A stretch of DNA of 34,919 nucleotides from Falciphora oryzae. Taxonomy: Eukaryota > Ascomycota > Sordariomycetes > Magnaporthales > Magnaporthaceae. The notes under the pieces were generated by a model that saw nothing but the letters and a program-made list of their open reading frames with translations, did not search any database and had not been told where the DNA came from. Shown here one piece after another: positions 1-9,800 of the stretch. Where the stretch lies: contig JNVV01000024.1 in NCBI GenBank assembly GCA_000733355.1, positions 490,691-525,609 on the forward strand. The letters are read 5' to 3'. Within the stretch, counting starts at the first letter, position 1. Each line of letters opens with the position of its first letter. Made by a program: the position numbers and the translations under genes.

Positions 1-216
1 TAGGTCGGCGAAGGCGCGGTGCTGGGCGTCGAGGCGCTCATGCTCGGGGGTGCTGGGGCCGAGGGGGATGGGGCCGGGTTAGCCCGGCGGGGGTTGGAGA
101 GGGGAAGGGGAGGGAGCACGACATGTTGGTGCTTGGTCTTACTCGTTGGGGAGCTGGTATGGGCCGTTGGGGTCGGCAAATGTGCGGGTGGGAGCCGGAG
201 CGCTGGTGGCTGCCAT
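1..216 (-). CDS. SAM-dependent methyltransferase (LaeA/UMTA-like), 5' end only
   Basis: This is the start of a minus-strand gene that runs off the left edge. Exon 1 runs from 216 to 143 (ATG at 216-214) and exon 2 from 52 to the edge. The intron (142-53) begins GTAAGA, has a CTAAC branch point and ends CCCCAG. The splice joins in frame to about 42 residues containing YQLPND, then ERLDAQH. That Y-x-LPND-x(3,4)-ERLD-x-QH pattern is the usual N-terminal signature of the fungal LaeA/UMTA-like Methyltransf_23 family. These are class I SAM methyltransferases found in many secondary-metabolite clusters, either as tailoring enzymes or as regulators. The SAM-binding motif lies outside the window, so the substrate cannot be inferred. 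Single-frame ORF searches miss the gene because both exons are short. The assignment rests on the N-terminal signature plus clean splicing. Confidence 0.66.
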
Positions 217-376
217 TACGATGTGTGGAAATGAGTGCCAAGGATGTTGTTTTTTCAGGGGCCAAGGAGAGTGAGAAGTGCGTTGGGTGATGGTGGCCGG
301 ACATGCACCCAGGAAGTCCCTGGGAGCCGGATGCTAATAAGGAAACCAGGCTCGACCATTGCGAGTGCATAAAAAG

Positions 377-437
377 TCGGAGGATAAAATCACACAGGGC
401 CGACCAACAGCATAATCGGAGAAAAAAACCTCTCCGA
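377..437. promoter_or_regulatory. Candidate Zn2Cys6 operator upstream of the methyltransferase
   Basis: TCGGAGG lies at 377-383. A perfect inverted repeat, TCGGAG (416-421) / CTCCGA (432-437), has a 10-bp spacer. CGG..CCG half-sites in inverted orientation are the usual binding pattern of Zn2Cys6 dimers. The sites are about 160-220 bp upstream of the methyltransferase ATG. The same element recurs in other promoters of the cluster. Binding is inferred. Confidence 0.5.
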
Positions 438-578
438 CCGAAAGTTTCCTACGCTTTCTTCAGGGACCAGCGTCGTAGGATCCTAGATAGACGGCGATTT
501 ACATGCGCTTGGTTCTGCAGAGCGGATCCAGCAACCGAAACCCCCCCGAAAGCGTCAAGCTCGCACCATACGTTCTTG

Positions 579-2316
579 TCATGCGCTCCCCGCCCGCCGG
601 ACACGGCAAGGCATGGGACCCTTTGCCCACAGTGTGTAGACCAGCTGGTCTCTCATCCACCCCTCGGACTCGGGGGTGAGCTCCAGGTCAAAGTGCAGCA
701 CCAGCGTCGCGAGCAGCAGGCGGCCCTCGTGCCAGGCGAGATATCTCCCCAGGCAGTTGCGCGGCCCGACGCTGAAGGGCTCGACCGCGCCCAGATCGTC
801 GCCGGCGTATTTGGGGTCGCCGAGCCACCGCTCCGGGTGGAACTCGTGCGGATCCCTGAAGAGGTCCGGCGAGGTGTTCATCGCGTACCCGTGCACCCCG
901 ACCGTCACGTCGCCCGGGACCCAGAAGTCTGAGATGGGAGCGCCACCGGCCGGCGTGCGGCGGAGGATTGCGCAGGGCACCTTTTTTTTTTTTTTTTTTT
1001 TTTTAATAATACGCATCAGCCGTTAGAAAAGGAAGGAGAAAAGCAAGACGGGAACATGGGTAGGTAGATAGCTGGTTGACATACTGGCGGGTAAATGCGC
1101 ATCGTCTCCTGGAGGCAGGCGTTCATGAGCTTGAGAGACACGAGCCGCTCAAGCGTCATGTCGTTGACGCTCGAGAACGCGGGCCGCACCTCATCCTTGA
1201 CTCTCTGCATCCACTCGGGATGCCTGATGAGCATGTACAAGGTGCCGGACAGCCACGTGCTGGTCTGCGCGCTTCAGCTGTGAACACATTCTCTTCTCGA
1301 GTCCCGACCTCGACCTTGGGCGTAAGGGATCCCAGGGCGCTTACCGTCTCGGTGCCGGCCAGCATAAAAATGGTGGCGGTGACGTAGTGCTCCTCCAACG
1401 TCAGCCCACCGCCCTGCTTCTCCGAGTTGTCCAGGATGCGCGACCAGAAGTCGGGCCGCTCGGGCGTGCGCGCCAGGCGCCTGTCGACGCGGTCCTTGCA
1501 GTACCGCATGTGCTCCCAGTGCTTCCTGCGCGCCGCCCTCGTGTTGAGCAGCGTGTCGGCGAGCAGGCGGCCCAGGGCAAAGTGCCGCAGGATGCGCAGC
1601 CAGGCGTCCAGCCGGATGCCCTGCACCAGCGCCTCGAGCCAGGGGTTGAAGCGCCCCTTCTCCAGCACCCCGAGGCTCTCGCCAAAGGTCAGGTCGGCCA
1701 TGAGGTCGAACGAGACGCACTGCAGCATCCTGTTCAGGTCCACCGTCGCCGCCTGCTGCTCGGCCCCGAGCCTGCCGTCGAGCCAGCCGCGCATGGCGGC
1801 GGCCCAGGACCGCAGCAGCGGCTCCTGCTCGCGCAGGGCGGCGTCGCTGAAGGCATGTGCGAGGATGCGGCGGTGGCGGGCGTGCGCGGCGTCGCCGATG
1901 GAGTTGACGTGGTCGGCCTCGATGACGGGCGTGAAGTACATGATGGGGTCCTTGGCGAGCCGCGGCTGCCCGGGCCTCTTGAACCCGTAGATGTCGCTCC
2001 AGCCGCGTGCGCCCGAGGCGACCGAGAGCTCGCGCGGCGCCACCTGCACCACGGGGCCGTACCTGGCGTGCAGCGCCGGCATGGCCTCCATCTCGCGCCC
2101 GCGCGACTGCACGTACGCGTGCGGGATCCCGGATATCTTGTTCCACACGGGGCCCGGGAACTGGCTCATGGGGCCCCAGAAGACATCGTAGATGACGTAC
2201 AGGACATAGGTGATGAAGGCGAGGGGAAGGAGTGCTTGCAGCCGTAGTCCTAGAAGACCTCTGACTACCAACCCCACCAGCACGCCGTCCTGGGAAGGGG
2301 ACGTGAGATCCGGCAT
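579..2316 (-). CDS. Cytochrome P450 monooxygenase (tailoring oxidase)
   Basis: Three exons (2316-1345, 1264-1085, 980-579) join in phase to 517 residues, a normal fungal P450 length. Residues 10-45 are hydrophobic and look like an ER-membrane anchor. The I-helix motif AGTET ends exon 1, the ExxR motif is ETMR (Glu about 377), and the heme-binding loop is FSVGPRNCLG (Cys about 460). The stretch MADLTFGESLG resembles CYP65-type cluster P450s such as trichothecene hydroxylases. Intron 1 (1265-1344) is GTAAGC..GCAG. Intron 2 (981-1084) is GTATGT..AAG, with a CTAAC branch point and a 23-base A run just before the acceptor. The gene is followed by the methyltransferase on the same strand. Expected role: hydroxylation or further oxidation of the cluster polyketide. 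It appears intact. The substrate is unknown. It is a close relative of the second P450 at 19242-21131. Confidence 0.9.
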
Positions 2317-2590
2317 GGTTGACTATTGGACAGAAACGTGCTGAAGGGGCTGGCACACGACAGTTTCGAGGAGGTGTTTGAAGATGGGAGGTGTCGACAT
2401 CAAGCGTGCTTGATACTGCCTGCCCTCCATATTGGTCTCTGCACATGTGCGGCAGCACGGGTCTAAAAGAGTGTCCGTCCCGTCGGCAGATGATACCCAC
2501 TCGCCCGGCTTAATTCATTTGGTTCTGATTCGGTACGCTTTGGCTGTCTCTACTATGACAGGCGCCGACGAGCAGGCGGGGAAGAAAAAC

Positions 2591-2626
2591 CCTCCGATGA
2601 CATCCGAAATTACCATCCATTCGGAG
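2591..2626. promoter_or_regulatory. Candidate Zn2Cys6 sites upstream of P450
   Basis: CCTCCGA (2591-2597, minus-strand TCGGAGG) and TCGGAG (2621-2626) face each other about 275-310 bp upstream of the P450 start at 2316, with a further ATCCGA half-site between them. It is the same element as at 377-437 and 4112-4206. The rest of 2317-2720 shows no gene. Confidence 0.42.
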
Positions 2627-2720
2627 TAGAGATGGGAAGATGGAGACAGTTCACAGCATACCATGATTATCCGCTATACACAAATTCTTAGGAGTATCGA
2701 GATGGAAGCAATTTATACGA

Positions 2721-3890
2721 CTACGACTGATAGTATGTAGTCTTCAGTCCTCCCAAGACGGGCACATCTGTGTGGCCGCCCTCCACCGCCTCTTGAACGT
2801 CTTCCTTGACCCGTGCCTTGACCCACTCGCCCGCCGTGATGCCCGCCGCCTTATCGCCCTCCTTGTCCAGCAGTCCCAGCCTCCTCAGCAGCGGGCTGTC
2901 GAGCGTGCGCAGCTCCAGGCCGTGGGCCGGCCTCACAAAGTACAGCAGGCCCAGGCGGTCCTGGGCGCACTGGTCCGGGGGCGGGGTGACGACGCGGTGG
3001 ACGCTGCTCCGGAGGTAGCCGGCGGACCAGAACTGCAGGGCGTCGGCGATGTTGACCGTGATGGAGGCCGGGTAGGGCCTCACCCACTTCCAGGAGCCGT
3101 CGCGCATGCGGATCTGCAGGCCGGCGATGGGCTGACGGAACAGCAGGCTGATGGTGCCAAAGTCGGTGTGCCCGCCCGCGTAGACGTTGCCGAACTTTTC
3201 GTTCTCCTCGGCCGGCCGCGCGTGGTAGAGCATGTAGCGCAGGTGGCAGTCGCTGACGTCGCCCCAGGCGTGGCCGCGGGCGAGCGCGTCCTCGGGCAGC
3301 TCCAACACCAGTGCGATGAGGGCCAGCAGCTTGCGCGCCACGTCCTCGACGATGTGGCGCTGGAACCGCTCGATGGCGGCGCGGTGGCGCGCGACGACCT
3401 CGGGCTGCGACCGCTCCAGCTTCCCGTTGAGCTTGAAAAGGTTGTAGAACTCGACGTTGTCGCGCAGGCCCGGGAACTGCTCGCGCGTGCCCCGCGGCCG
3501 GTACCCGTTGTAGCTGCCCGCGGTGATGTCGGCGACGTGCCTCAGCTTCTCCTCGAGAGGCAGCTCGAACAGCGCCTTGCCTATCGCGAACTGCTCGTCC
3601 ACCACGTCCTGGTCGAGCCCGTAGTTGATGACGTAGAAGAAGCCGAGCTGGTGCACGGCGTCGCGGAGCTGGCTGGCGAGCCTCTGCTTGCCGCCGGGGG
3701 CGTCGAACTGCGACAGGTCGAGAGTGACGAACTCGGCCCAGTCCACTGGCGGTGCGCATGCGATCAGCGATGCAAAAGGGGTGTCTTCATCTGCATGGCC
3801 CACTTACTTACATTCATACTTGGTTTCTGCGGGCTGCTTGTACTTGGGGAGCGCAGCCGTCGCAGTGACAGTTTGGACTTGGGTCGTCAT
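2721..3890 (-). CDS. 2-oxoglutarate/Fe(II)-dependent oxygenase (isopenicillin N synthase-like)
   Basis: Two exons (3890-3812 and 3745-2721) give 367 residues. The start at 3890 was chosen because a 66-bp intron (GTAAGT..CCAG) joins a 26-residue leader in frame to LDWAEFVTLDLSQF. That is the usual N-terminus of this family, and starting at 3803 would lose it. The DIOX_N region covers about residues 30-150. The iron ligands are His219-x-Asp221 (GGHTDFG) and His276 (SSVHRV). The co-substrate arginine is probably Arg290, in DRLGLLYF, where the usual RxS reads RxG. Expected reaction: oxidative decarboxylation of 2-oxoglutarate coupled to hydroxylation, desaturation or ring formation on the polyketide, in the cytosol. 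It is divergently transcribed from the FSH hydrolase across a 499-bp shared promoter rich in TCGGAGG elements. It appears intact. Confidence 0.88.
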
Positions 3891-4111
3891 CTTTTCCCAT
3901 CGATGTATTCGCTTTCGTGTATGAGGTTAAGGCCTATCACATCACGCTATCTGCTGATCATAACCCGTTCGACCCTGTTCCATCCTTCCAGCAGCGATAT
4001 TTGGTATTTAGCCCTCCCAATATTCGGGATACCCCGCACGGCCTGCAACTTTTATCACCAGTAAACAGCGGCGAGCGTCGCGCTAGGATCTGCTCGGGCG
4101 GCGGGAGCTGT

Positions 4112-4229
4112 TCGGAGGGTATTATCGGAGGATTTGACATGACGATTCGGTGGGATTCGGCAACCGACGCCGAATACCTATGTAGATAGCTCACTATGAT
4201 CGGAGGATGAGACGAAAGGCAATCGGCGG
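4112..4229. promoter_or_regulatory. Bidirectional promoter with clustered TCGGAGG elements
   Basis: The 499-bp gap between the divergent oxygenase and hydrolase genes contains three exact TCGGAGG heptamers (4112-4118, 4125-4131, 4200-4206). It also has close variants TCGGTGG (4147-4153) and TCGGCGG (4223-4229), and a TCGG..CCGA..CCGA group (4157-4173). This density in 118 bp is the strongest cluster of the element in the window and suggests co-regulation of both genes by the Zn2Cys6 factor. Confidence 0.5.
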
Positions 4230-4389
4230 AGGCAATTACCTCTTTGGATTAATTGTGCTGCCAAGAGAACCCAGAATCCAGCGAGGCCATCAGAAAGGAA
4301 TAGGTCCAGCAATACCAGCGCGTTCCTCAGAGGCCGGCCTCGTGTGGTGCCCTAGGCGGTACAGCCCAATCATAACCATTGTCCCCACC

Positions 4390-5112
4390 ATGCCCCAGCC
4401 AACAAAGGCGCTGCTATGCCTCCACGGCACCGGCTCGACGGCGCGCATCTTCCGCCTGCAGCTGGCAAAGCTCCGGCTCCTGCTCAAGGACGAGTTCGAG
4501 TTCGTCTTCATGAACGCCCCGTTCCCCGCCCCGCCGGGGCCGGGCATGCTGCCCGTGTTCGCGGGCGCGGGGCCGTTCCAGGGCTGGTTCAACCCGACGG
4601 CCTCCTCCCCCTCCATCGACGGCCGCCTCGAAGCCATCAACGACGCCGTGCGCCGCGCCGTGTCCGACTGGGCCGCCGGCCACCCGCACGCCCCCATCGT
4701 CGGCCTGCTCGCCTTCTCCGAGGGCGCCCTGGTCGCCAGCCTGCTGGCCTGGCAGCAGCAGGCCGGCCGCGCCTCCTGGCTGCCCCCCTTGCGCTTCGTC
4801 GCCCTCATCTGCTGCTTCTTCCCCGACGAGGCCGCCGCCCACATGCGCGCGCACCGCTCGCCCGGGCCCTGCGCCGACGATGACGATGACGACGACAACG
4901 ACGGCGCGCGCATCCACGTCCCGACCCTGCACGTCCACGGCCGCCGCGACTTTTGCCTCGCGCGCGCCAGGAAGCTCGTCCGGGACCACTGCCGGCCCGA
5001 CTCGACGCACGTCATCGAGTTTGAGGGCGGCCACCAGGTGCCCAGCCGACCTCAGGATTGTGGCGAGGTAGCAAGACACATCTTGAAATTAGCACGGGCT
5101 GTCTGTGTTTAG
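4390..5112 (+). CDS. FSH-type serine hydrolase, probable polyketide-releasing thioesterase (LovG-like)
   Basis: 240 residues in one exon. The start at 4390 (CACCATGCC context) puts the family's beta-strand opening KALLCLHGTGSTA directly at the N-terminus; the open frame upstream to 4207 is not family-like. The alpha/beta-hydrolase triad can be read as Ser110 (LLAFSEGA), Asp187 (HVHGRRDF) and His215 (EGGHQVP). FSH1/DUF341 hydrolases next to highly reducing PKSs, as in lovastatin biosynthesis, cleave the finished chain from the ACP. The neighbouring PKS lacks its own thioesterase or reductase, so this is the likely off-loading enzyme. A run of seven Asp residues (about 163-169), encoded by GAC/GAT triplets, lies in a loop before the Asp strand and is probably a harmless microsatellite expansion. 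It converges on the PKS 3' end. Transcription is probably shared with the divergent oxygenase. Confidence 0.85.
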   Translation: MPQPTKALLCLHGTGSTARIFRLQLAKLRLLLKDEFEFVFMNAPFPAPPGPGMLPVFAGAGPFQGWFNPTASSPSIDGRLEAINDAVRRAVSDWAAGHPHAPIVGLLAFSEGALVASLLAWQQQAGRASWLPPLRFVALICCFFPDEAAAHMRAHRSPGPCADDDDDDDNDGARIHVPTLHVHGRRDFCLARARKLVRDHCRPDSTHVIEFEGGHQVPSRPQDCGEVARHILKLARAVCV

Positions 5113-5387
5113 TCAGACCCGCCAGGAGATTGGAGTTTCGGAGTTTGTTGAAGCGGAATACCAGAAGCGCGGGGACTGGGTTAGGCAGTGGATTGGTGTA
5201 TCGATATTACCTCTTTGAAGTGCAGTAGAATCGTATCCCGGTAACTCCTGATTGGAGAATTGTGATGGATATGTTGCTAAATTTGGGTGAACACCCTTTT
5301 CGCCTTTTTTTTACCACGCAGTTCTCATGCAAAGAAAACGGAAACGCCAACCGATACAGAAACCACAAAAAACACCCTTTAGTACAA

Positions 5388-6857
5388 TCATCTCATCCGA
5401 CAGCCCTGATCCAGCGCCGCGGCACCCAGTATCTCCATGTACTCCCGCAGGACGACCTCCACGTCCCCGGCCCCGTAAATTCCCATGTTCAGCTTGAACG
5501 TCACCAGGGGCTCCTTGGTTGGGTCGTCTGACATCTCGAGCGTGATGTCGTGCGGCGTGCCGGCCCGGTCGGCGAGCACGCCTTCCATCGTGGCCTCGCC
5601 GATCCTGCCGCTCTCGGCCTGGCCCTGCTTGTAGTCGAACACGGCGCGGAAGAGCGGCTGATCGCCGCCGCGGCCCAGCCGCTCTAGCAGCACGTGCGCC
5701 GGCACCCTCGAGTGCTGCAGCGCCGCCCGCATTAACTCCTTGGTCTTGCCCAGGGCGGTCGAGAAGGTATCTTCGTCGTCATCGTCGTTGCCGCCGCGGC
5801 TGCTGCTGGCTGACAACCGCACAGGCAGCATGTTGACGTACGGCCCGAAGGTGGACAGGTCGTCAAGGTCTGGCCGGTTGGCGTCAGCCACGCCCACCAC
5901 CACGTCGTCGGCCGCCTCGCCGCACAGCCGGGCGAGCAGCGACTGGTACGCCGTGAGGTAGAACTGCATCGGCGTGGCCTTGGTCCGCCGACTGGCCTCT
6001 CGGATCTTGGCCGCAACCACCGACGCCACCCGCATCTTGGCCGTGTGCTGTTTCCAGGTGGCCACCGCCGCCGTCCTTGTCGACAAATCTGCTCCTTGTG
6101 GGGCCTGCCCAAGTGCCAGCACGGGCAGCGCGGGGGCCGGGGGCTCGTGCACTGACGTCCAGTAGGCTACATCATCCTCCATGCCGCCATGCTCGTACTT
6201 GGCGCGCTGGCGGAGCGCAAAGTCGTGATACTGCGGGGCGGGAGGAAGCGAGGCGGTGGCGCCGCCGCCGTAAAGCTGCGCCAGCTCGACAAACAGTCGT
6301 TCGTATGTCCAGCCGTCCATGACCAGGGGGTTGTAGGCGACAATCAGGATGTGCTCGTCGGCGGCCCAGTAGAAGTCCACGAGCCGTAGCGTGTCGCCTG
6401 AGCCGACGTCGTACTCGCTGTTGTTGACATCGGCAAACCCCCGCTCTGCCGCGGCACGGTCGGCCACCGGCACGGCCTCGAACCCCACATTTGGCTCGTC
6501 CATGACGACCTGCGTAGGCATGCCGCCGTTCTCCGGGTCGTTGAGGAATCGTGTGCGGAAGATGGAGTGCCGCCGCAGCAGTGTGTCGAAGGCGCGCGTG
6601 AGTCGGGACAGGTCGATGTATCCCTTCATGTACATGCCGATGGTCGAGTTGAACGTGGTCTTCTCTGGAGCTCGCTTCTGCAGATTCCACCAGTTCTCCT
6701 GTGTGAGCGACATGGGAACCCGACGATGGTGGGGGTTCAAGCCCCTATTGTTGAGGGTTCCGTTGGCCTCGACACCGTTGGGCGTGGGAGTCATTTCGGG
6801 TCCGTTGCCATTAACTTCTCTAGCAACCGGCTCTGCGCCGCCGTTGGCCTCCGCCAC
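5388..6857 (-). other. PKS C-terminal condensation domain with degenerate active site
   Basis: The segment opens with [13 protein letters not shown] and contains the [14 protein letters not shown] strand, typical of NRPS condensation domains. The catalytic HHxxxDG is replaced by NPLVMDG, so both histidines are gone while Asp-Gly is kept. Downstream elements resembling the later C motifs ([20 protein letters not shown]) are present, so the fold is probably complete. Condensation chemistry is unlikely. A structural, product-shuttling or cyclisation-assisting role is possible, by analogy with the C domain at the end of LovB-type synthases. Confidence 0.75.
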
Positions 6858-9800
6858 CAGAGGTATGGCGGTATGTTGCAGCCGTGCGGCGGCTTCTTCG
6901 GCAAGGTCATTGATCGACGCGCCTCCAAGAATCTTGAGAAGAGGAAGGTCGAGATGAAGGTTTTTGGAGAACCTAGATTCCGTCTTAGAAACTTGATACT
7001 TGCATTCCTGTGATCATTTGAACGCAGCGCACTTACCAGGTTCCGACGGTGACTGCACTGAGGGAGTCGACTCCCTGGTCGATGAGTGGAGTATCGAGGT
7101 TGACGCTGTCCTCTTGGGGGATTTGCAGCGTCACCCGCAGCTTCTCTGCTAACCCGTCTAACGGTGCGTAGTCCGTGTTAGGATTAACTCGAGTACTACT
7201 CGCAGAGACTCGTACCATCCCCAATAGCAGCAGATGCCAGACTTACCGGTGATGATCTGTCTCACTTCACCCATGGTGGTTGCCTCCAGCAGACTCTCCT
7301 TGACCGAAACGAGCGCGCCCCCAGAGGCCCCCGTCTTGCCCCTCTGCTCGGCTAGAATGAAGTGGCCAAGGCGAGGGTCGTCAAAGTGCGGAATCAGCGC
7401 CCTGTTTGCTGGGTCGAGGTAGCGCATGCCCGTGATGACTTCGACATCGCCGCCGCGCTCCAGGTGACCAGGCCGACCGGCGACGACGGACTCGGCGAAG
7501 AGTGCGTGCAGCTCGTGCTCCGAGACCTTGTCGAACTTGAAGCTGATGGTCTCGTACTCCTCGTCACGGCCCTGTCGGACTATGTAGCCGACTCCCCAAA
7601 TGGCGCCCATGTCCATAGTTGACCCTGCCAGGCCGCGCGACCGCCGCTGCTGCGCCAAAGCGTGTGTGTACGCGTTGGCTGCGCTATACGCGCTCTGCCC
7701 CGGGTTTCCGCACACCATTACGAAAGACGACAGCATGACGAAGAACTCGAGTGGGCTCTGGGACTCGTCGATGCGCTCGTTCAGCAGCTCCGCACCCCGA
7801 ACCTTGGGTCTTAGGACAGCCTGCATCTGCGAGAGTTCCATGTTCTCGAGCATAGCGTCATGAAGGCTACGACGGGGTTAGAGAGAGAAGAGAAAGGAGA
7901 CTGGAGTGGATTACGGGGGTAGAGGGTGGGAACTGGAGGTACTTACACGAGAGGACCAAATGCCACTCCTCCCAGAGCGGGCATCTCACTCCTGATCTTG
8001 GTCAGGCCCTCGTCAAGGGACTTTTCATCCGCAACATCCCTGTGTCCACGCGTCAGCCATAGATACAATCTCCATGTAGCAGCACGAGATGATCTAGAAA
8101 GCCAACTAGGCTCGGGTCGGGCCACGAAAGACCACACGCAAGAGAAAAAAAACACTTACATGGGAAGCACCATAACATTACCACCAAGATTCTTCATATC
8201 ATCGATCCACCGCTGTTCAACGCTCGGGCGTCGGCTGGATAGCACCACATGCCTCGCTCCGCAGCCAAGCATCCAGCGGCAGATGGAGCGGCCCAGGTCT
8301 CCAGCCAGGCCGACCAGCAGGTACGTGCGGTCCGGGGAGAAGAGCCTGCCCGAGTCGATCGGCGCGACACGCGCCGAAACCGCATCGTCCGCACGCCAGT
8401 CCGCCACGGCTGAGAGCTCGATGGGGCGCTGCAGCGTCACGAATTCTTGGGCCGGAGTGGCTGGAATGACACAAGTCTTTGCGGCACCTTGGGGGGATGA
8501 CCGATCGCGGGATGAGGCAGATACTGCTCCAACTGCGTCGCTCAGCATGTCCCGAGCTATGCCATCTTCCAGTTTGGTCCATGCCGCGGCCAAAAGCCGA
8601 GCGACGTGGTCAATATGGAATACTGGGCAGCCCGCTCGAGCGAAGTGGCTGGAGAGACTGCTGGCTAGGCTCACGGGGCTGCTAGGGTGGGCTGACAGGT
8701 CGTAGAAGGCGCTCACTGCGTTGCCTGCCACGGGCAAACTGACCAAGAGCTGATTCTGGGCTGCTCGGTCGTGCAGTTGGACCCAGGAAAACTCGGCGCA
8801 CAGTTCCAAAGGACGAGGTTGTGTGGAAACGAAGGTTACGTGGACTCTCCGCCTAGTGGCACGGAGGGCGATTCTAGAGACGAAGGGGGCAGCCGCCATG
8901 AAGACCACGATGTGGGCGCCGAATGCAGCGTTTTCCAACAAGGTCTGAGCAACCAAGTCGGCAGCGATGGCAAGCAAGAAGTCTGGGCTGCTGGGAGGAA
9001 GCTTCTGTTGTGCTGCAGCGGCCAAAGGTATCATGTGGCTGCGCTGCACTTGGACCAGGGAGCCATTCTCCTGGGCCAGGGCCACGACTGTGGGGACAGC
9101 ACCATCCTCGCCAGGGGTGGTTCCCAAAACGAGGTGGAAGTAGCCCAAGTGGCCAACGCGCAGCGCCCTGACGAGAGAATGGCTGACGCGAATCGTGGCA
9201 ACTGAAGAGCCACCGAACCTCGCAGGCGCGTACGACTTGTTTGACTGCAGATATATCGTCCGGTCGGAGTCGGCGTGGCGCATTACAACGGCATCTTGGC
9301 GTGGGTCGTGGTCCGCCAGGATCTCTCTGCGCCGAGCGTTCAGTCGGTCGTTCATGCGTCTGTCTGGCTTTAGGCGTGGAATTTGCGTGCGTGCGGATGT
9401 GGTATTGACATTGCTTGAAGGGGTGTAGTAGAGCTCCGGCTCGGCAGTCCAGAGAATCCCGGCGTCATGCCAGTCAGAGCCCTCCTCCAGCCGCAGGAGG
9501 TGCTGGCACAGCTCGCGCGGATCGAGGCGATCAAGCAAGTGTCCCACAACGTTCAAAATTTGGATTTCCACGTTAAGGTACTCGAGACGGAGTGTGCGCA
9601 GGGGCCCTATGGCCATAGCCTGGCGAGGATGCGCCACCCAAGCGTCCTCCATCACCCAGAGCATGTGTCGTGCCGCGTTGCAGACCCTCTTGATGGCCCC
9701 AAACTGCGCCTGGTCCAGATCGGCGAACAGCGGGTCGTCAAGCTCCGAGAGGATCAAGAATGTCGGCTTTGTTTGCATTGCGCCCAATGTGCCCACGTCC

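Noticed and set aside
38..370. 110-codon minus-strand ORF at the left edge
   Set aside because: It runs through the methyltransferase intron and promoter in a different frame; the spliced model explains the region better.
1274..2500. 408-codon minus-strand ORF overlapping the first P450
   Set aside because: Arg/Ala/Pro-rich shadow of the P450 exon in another frame, with no domain.
2772..4064. 430-codon plus-strand ORF over the 2OG oxygenase
   Set aside because: Antisense shadow; low-complexity Val/Ala/Leu/Gln composition and no motifs.
4207..4389. N-terminal extension of the FSH hydrolase to the ATG at 4207
   Set aside because: The extra 61 residues are not family-like and overlap the TCGGAGG promoter cluster; the ATG at 4390 has a better context and family N-terminus.
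6973..7036. Apparent frameshift between the ACP and C-domain exons of the PKS
   Set aside because: Early acceptors gave a stop, but the acceptor ..TCTAG at 6974-6973 restores the expected TW-FSK junction in frame, so no lesion is needed.
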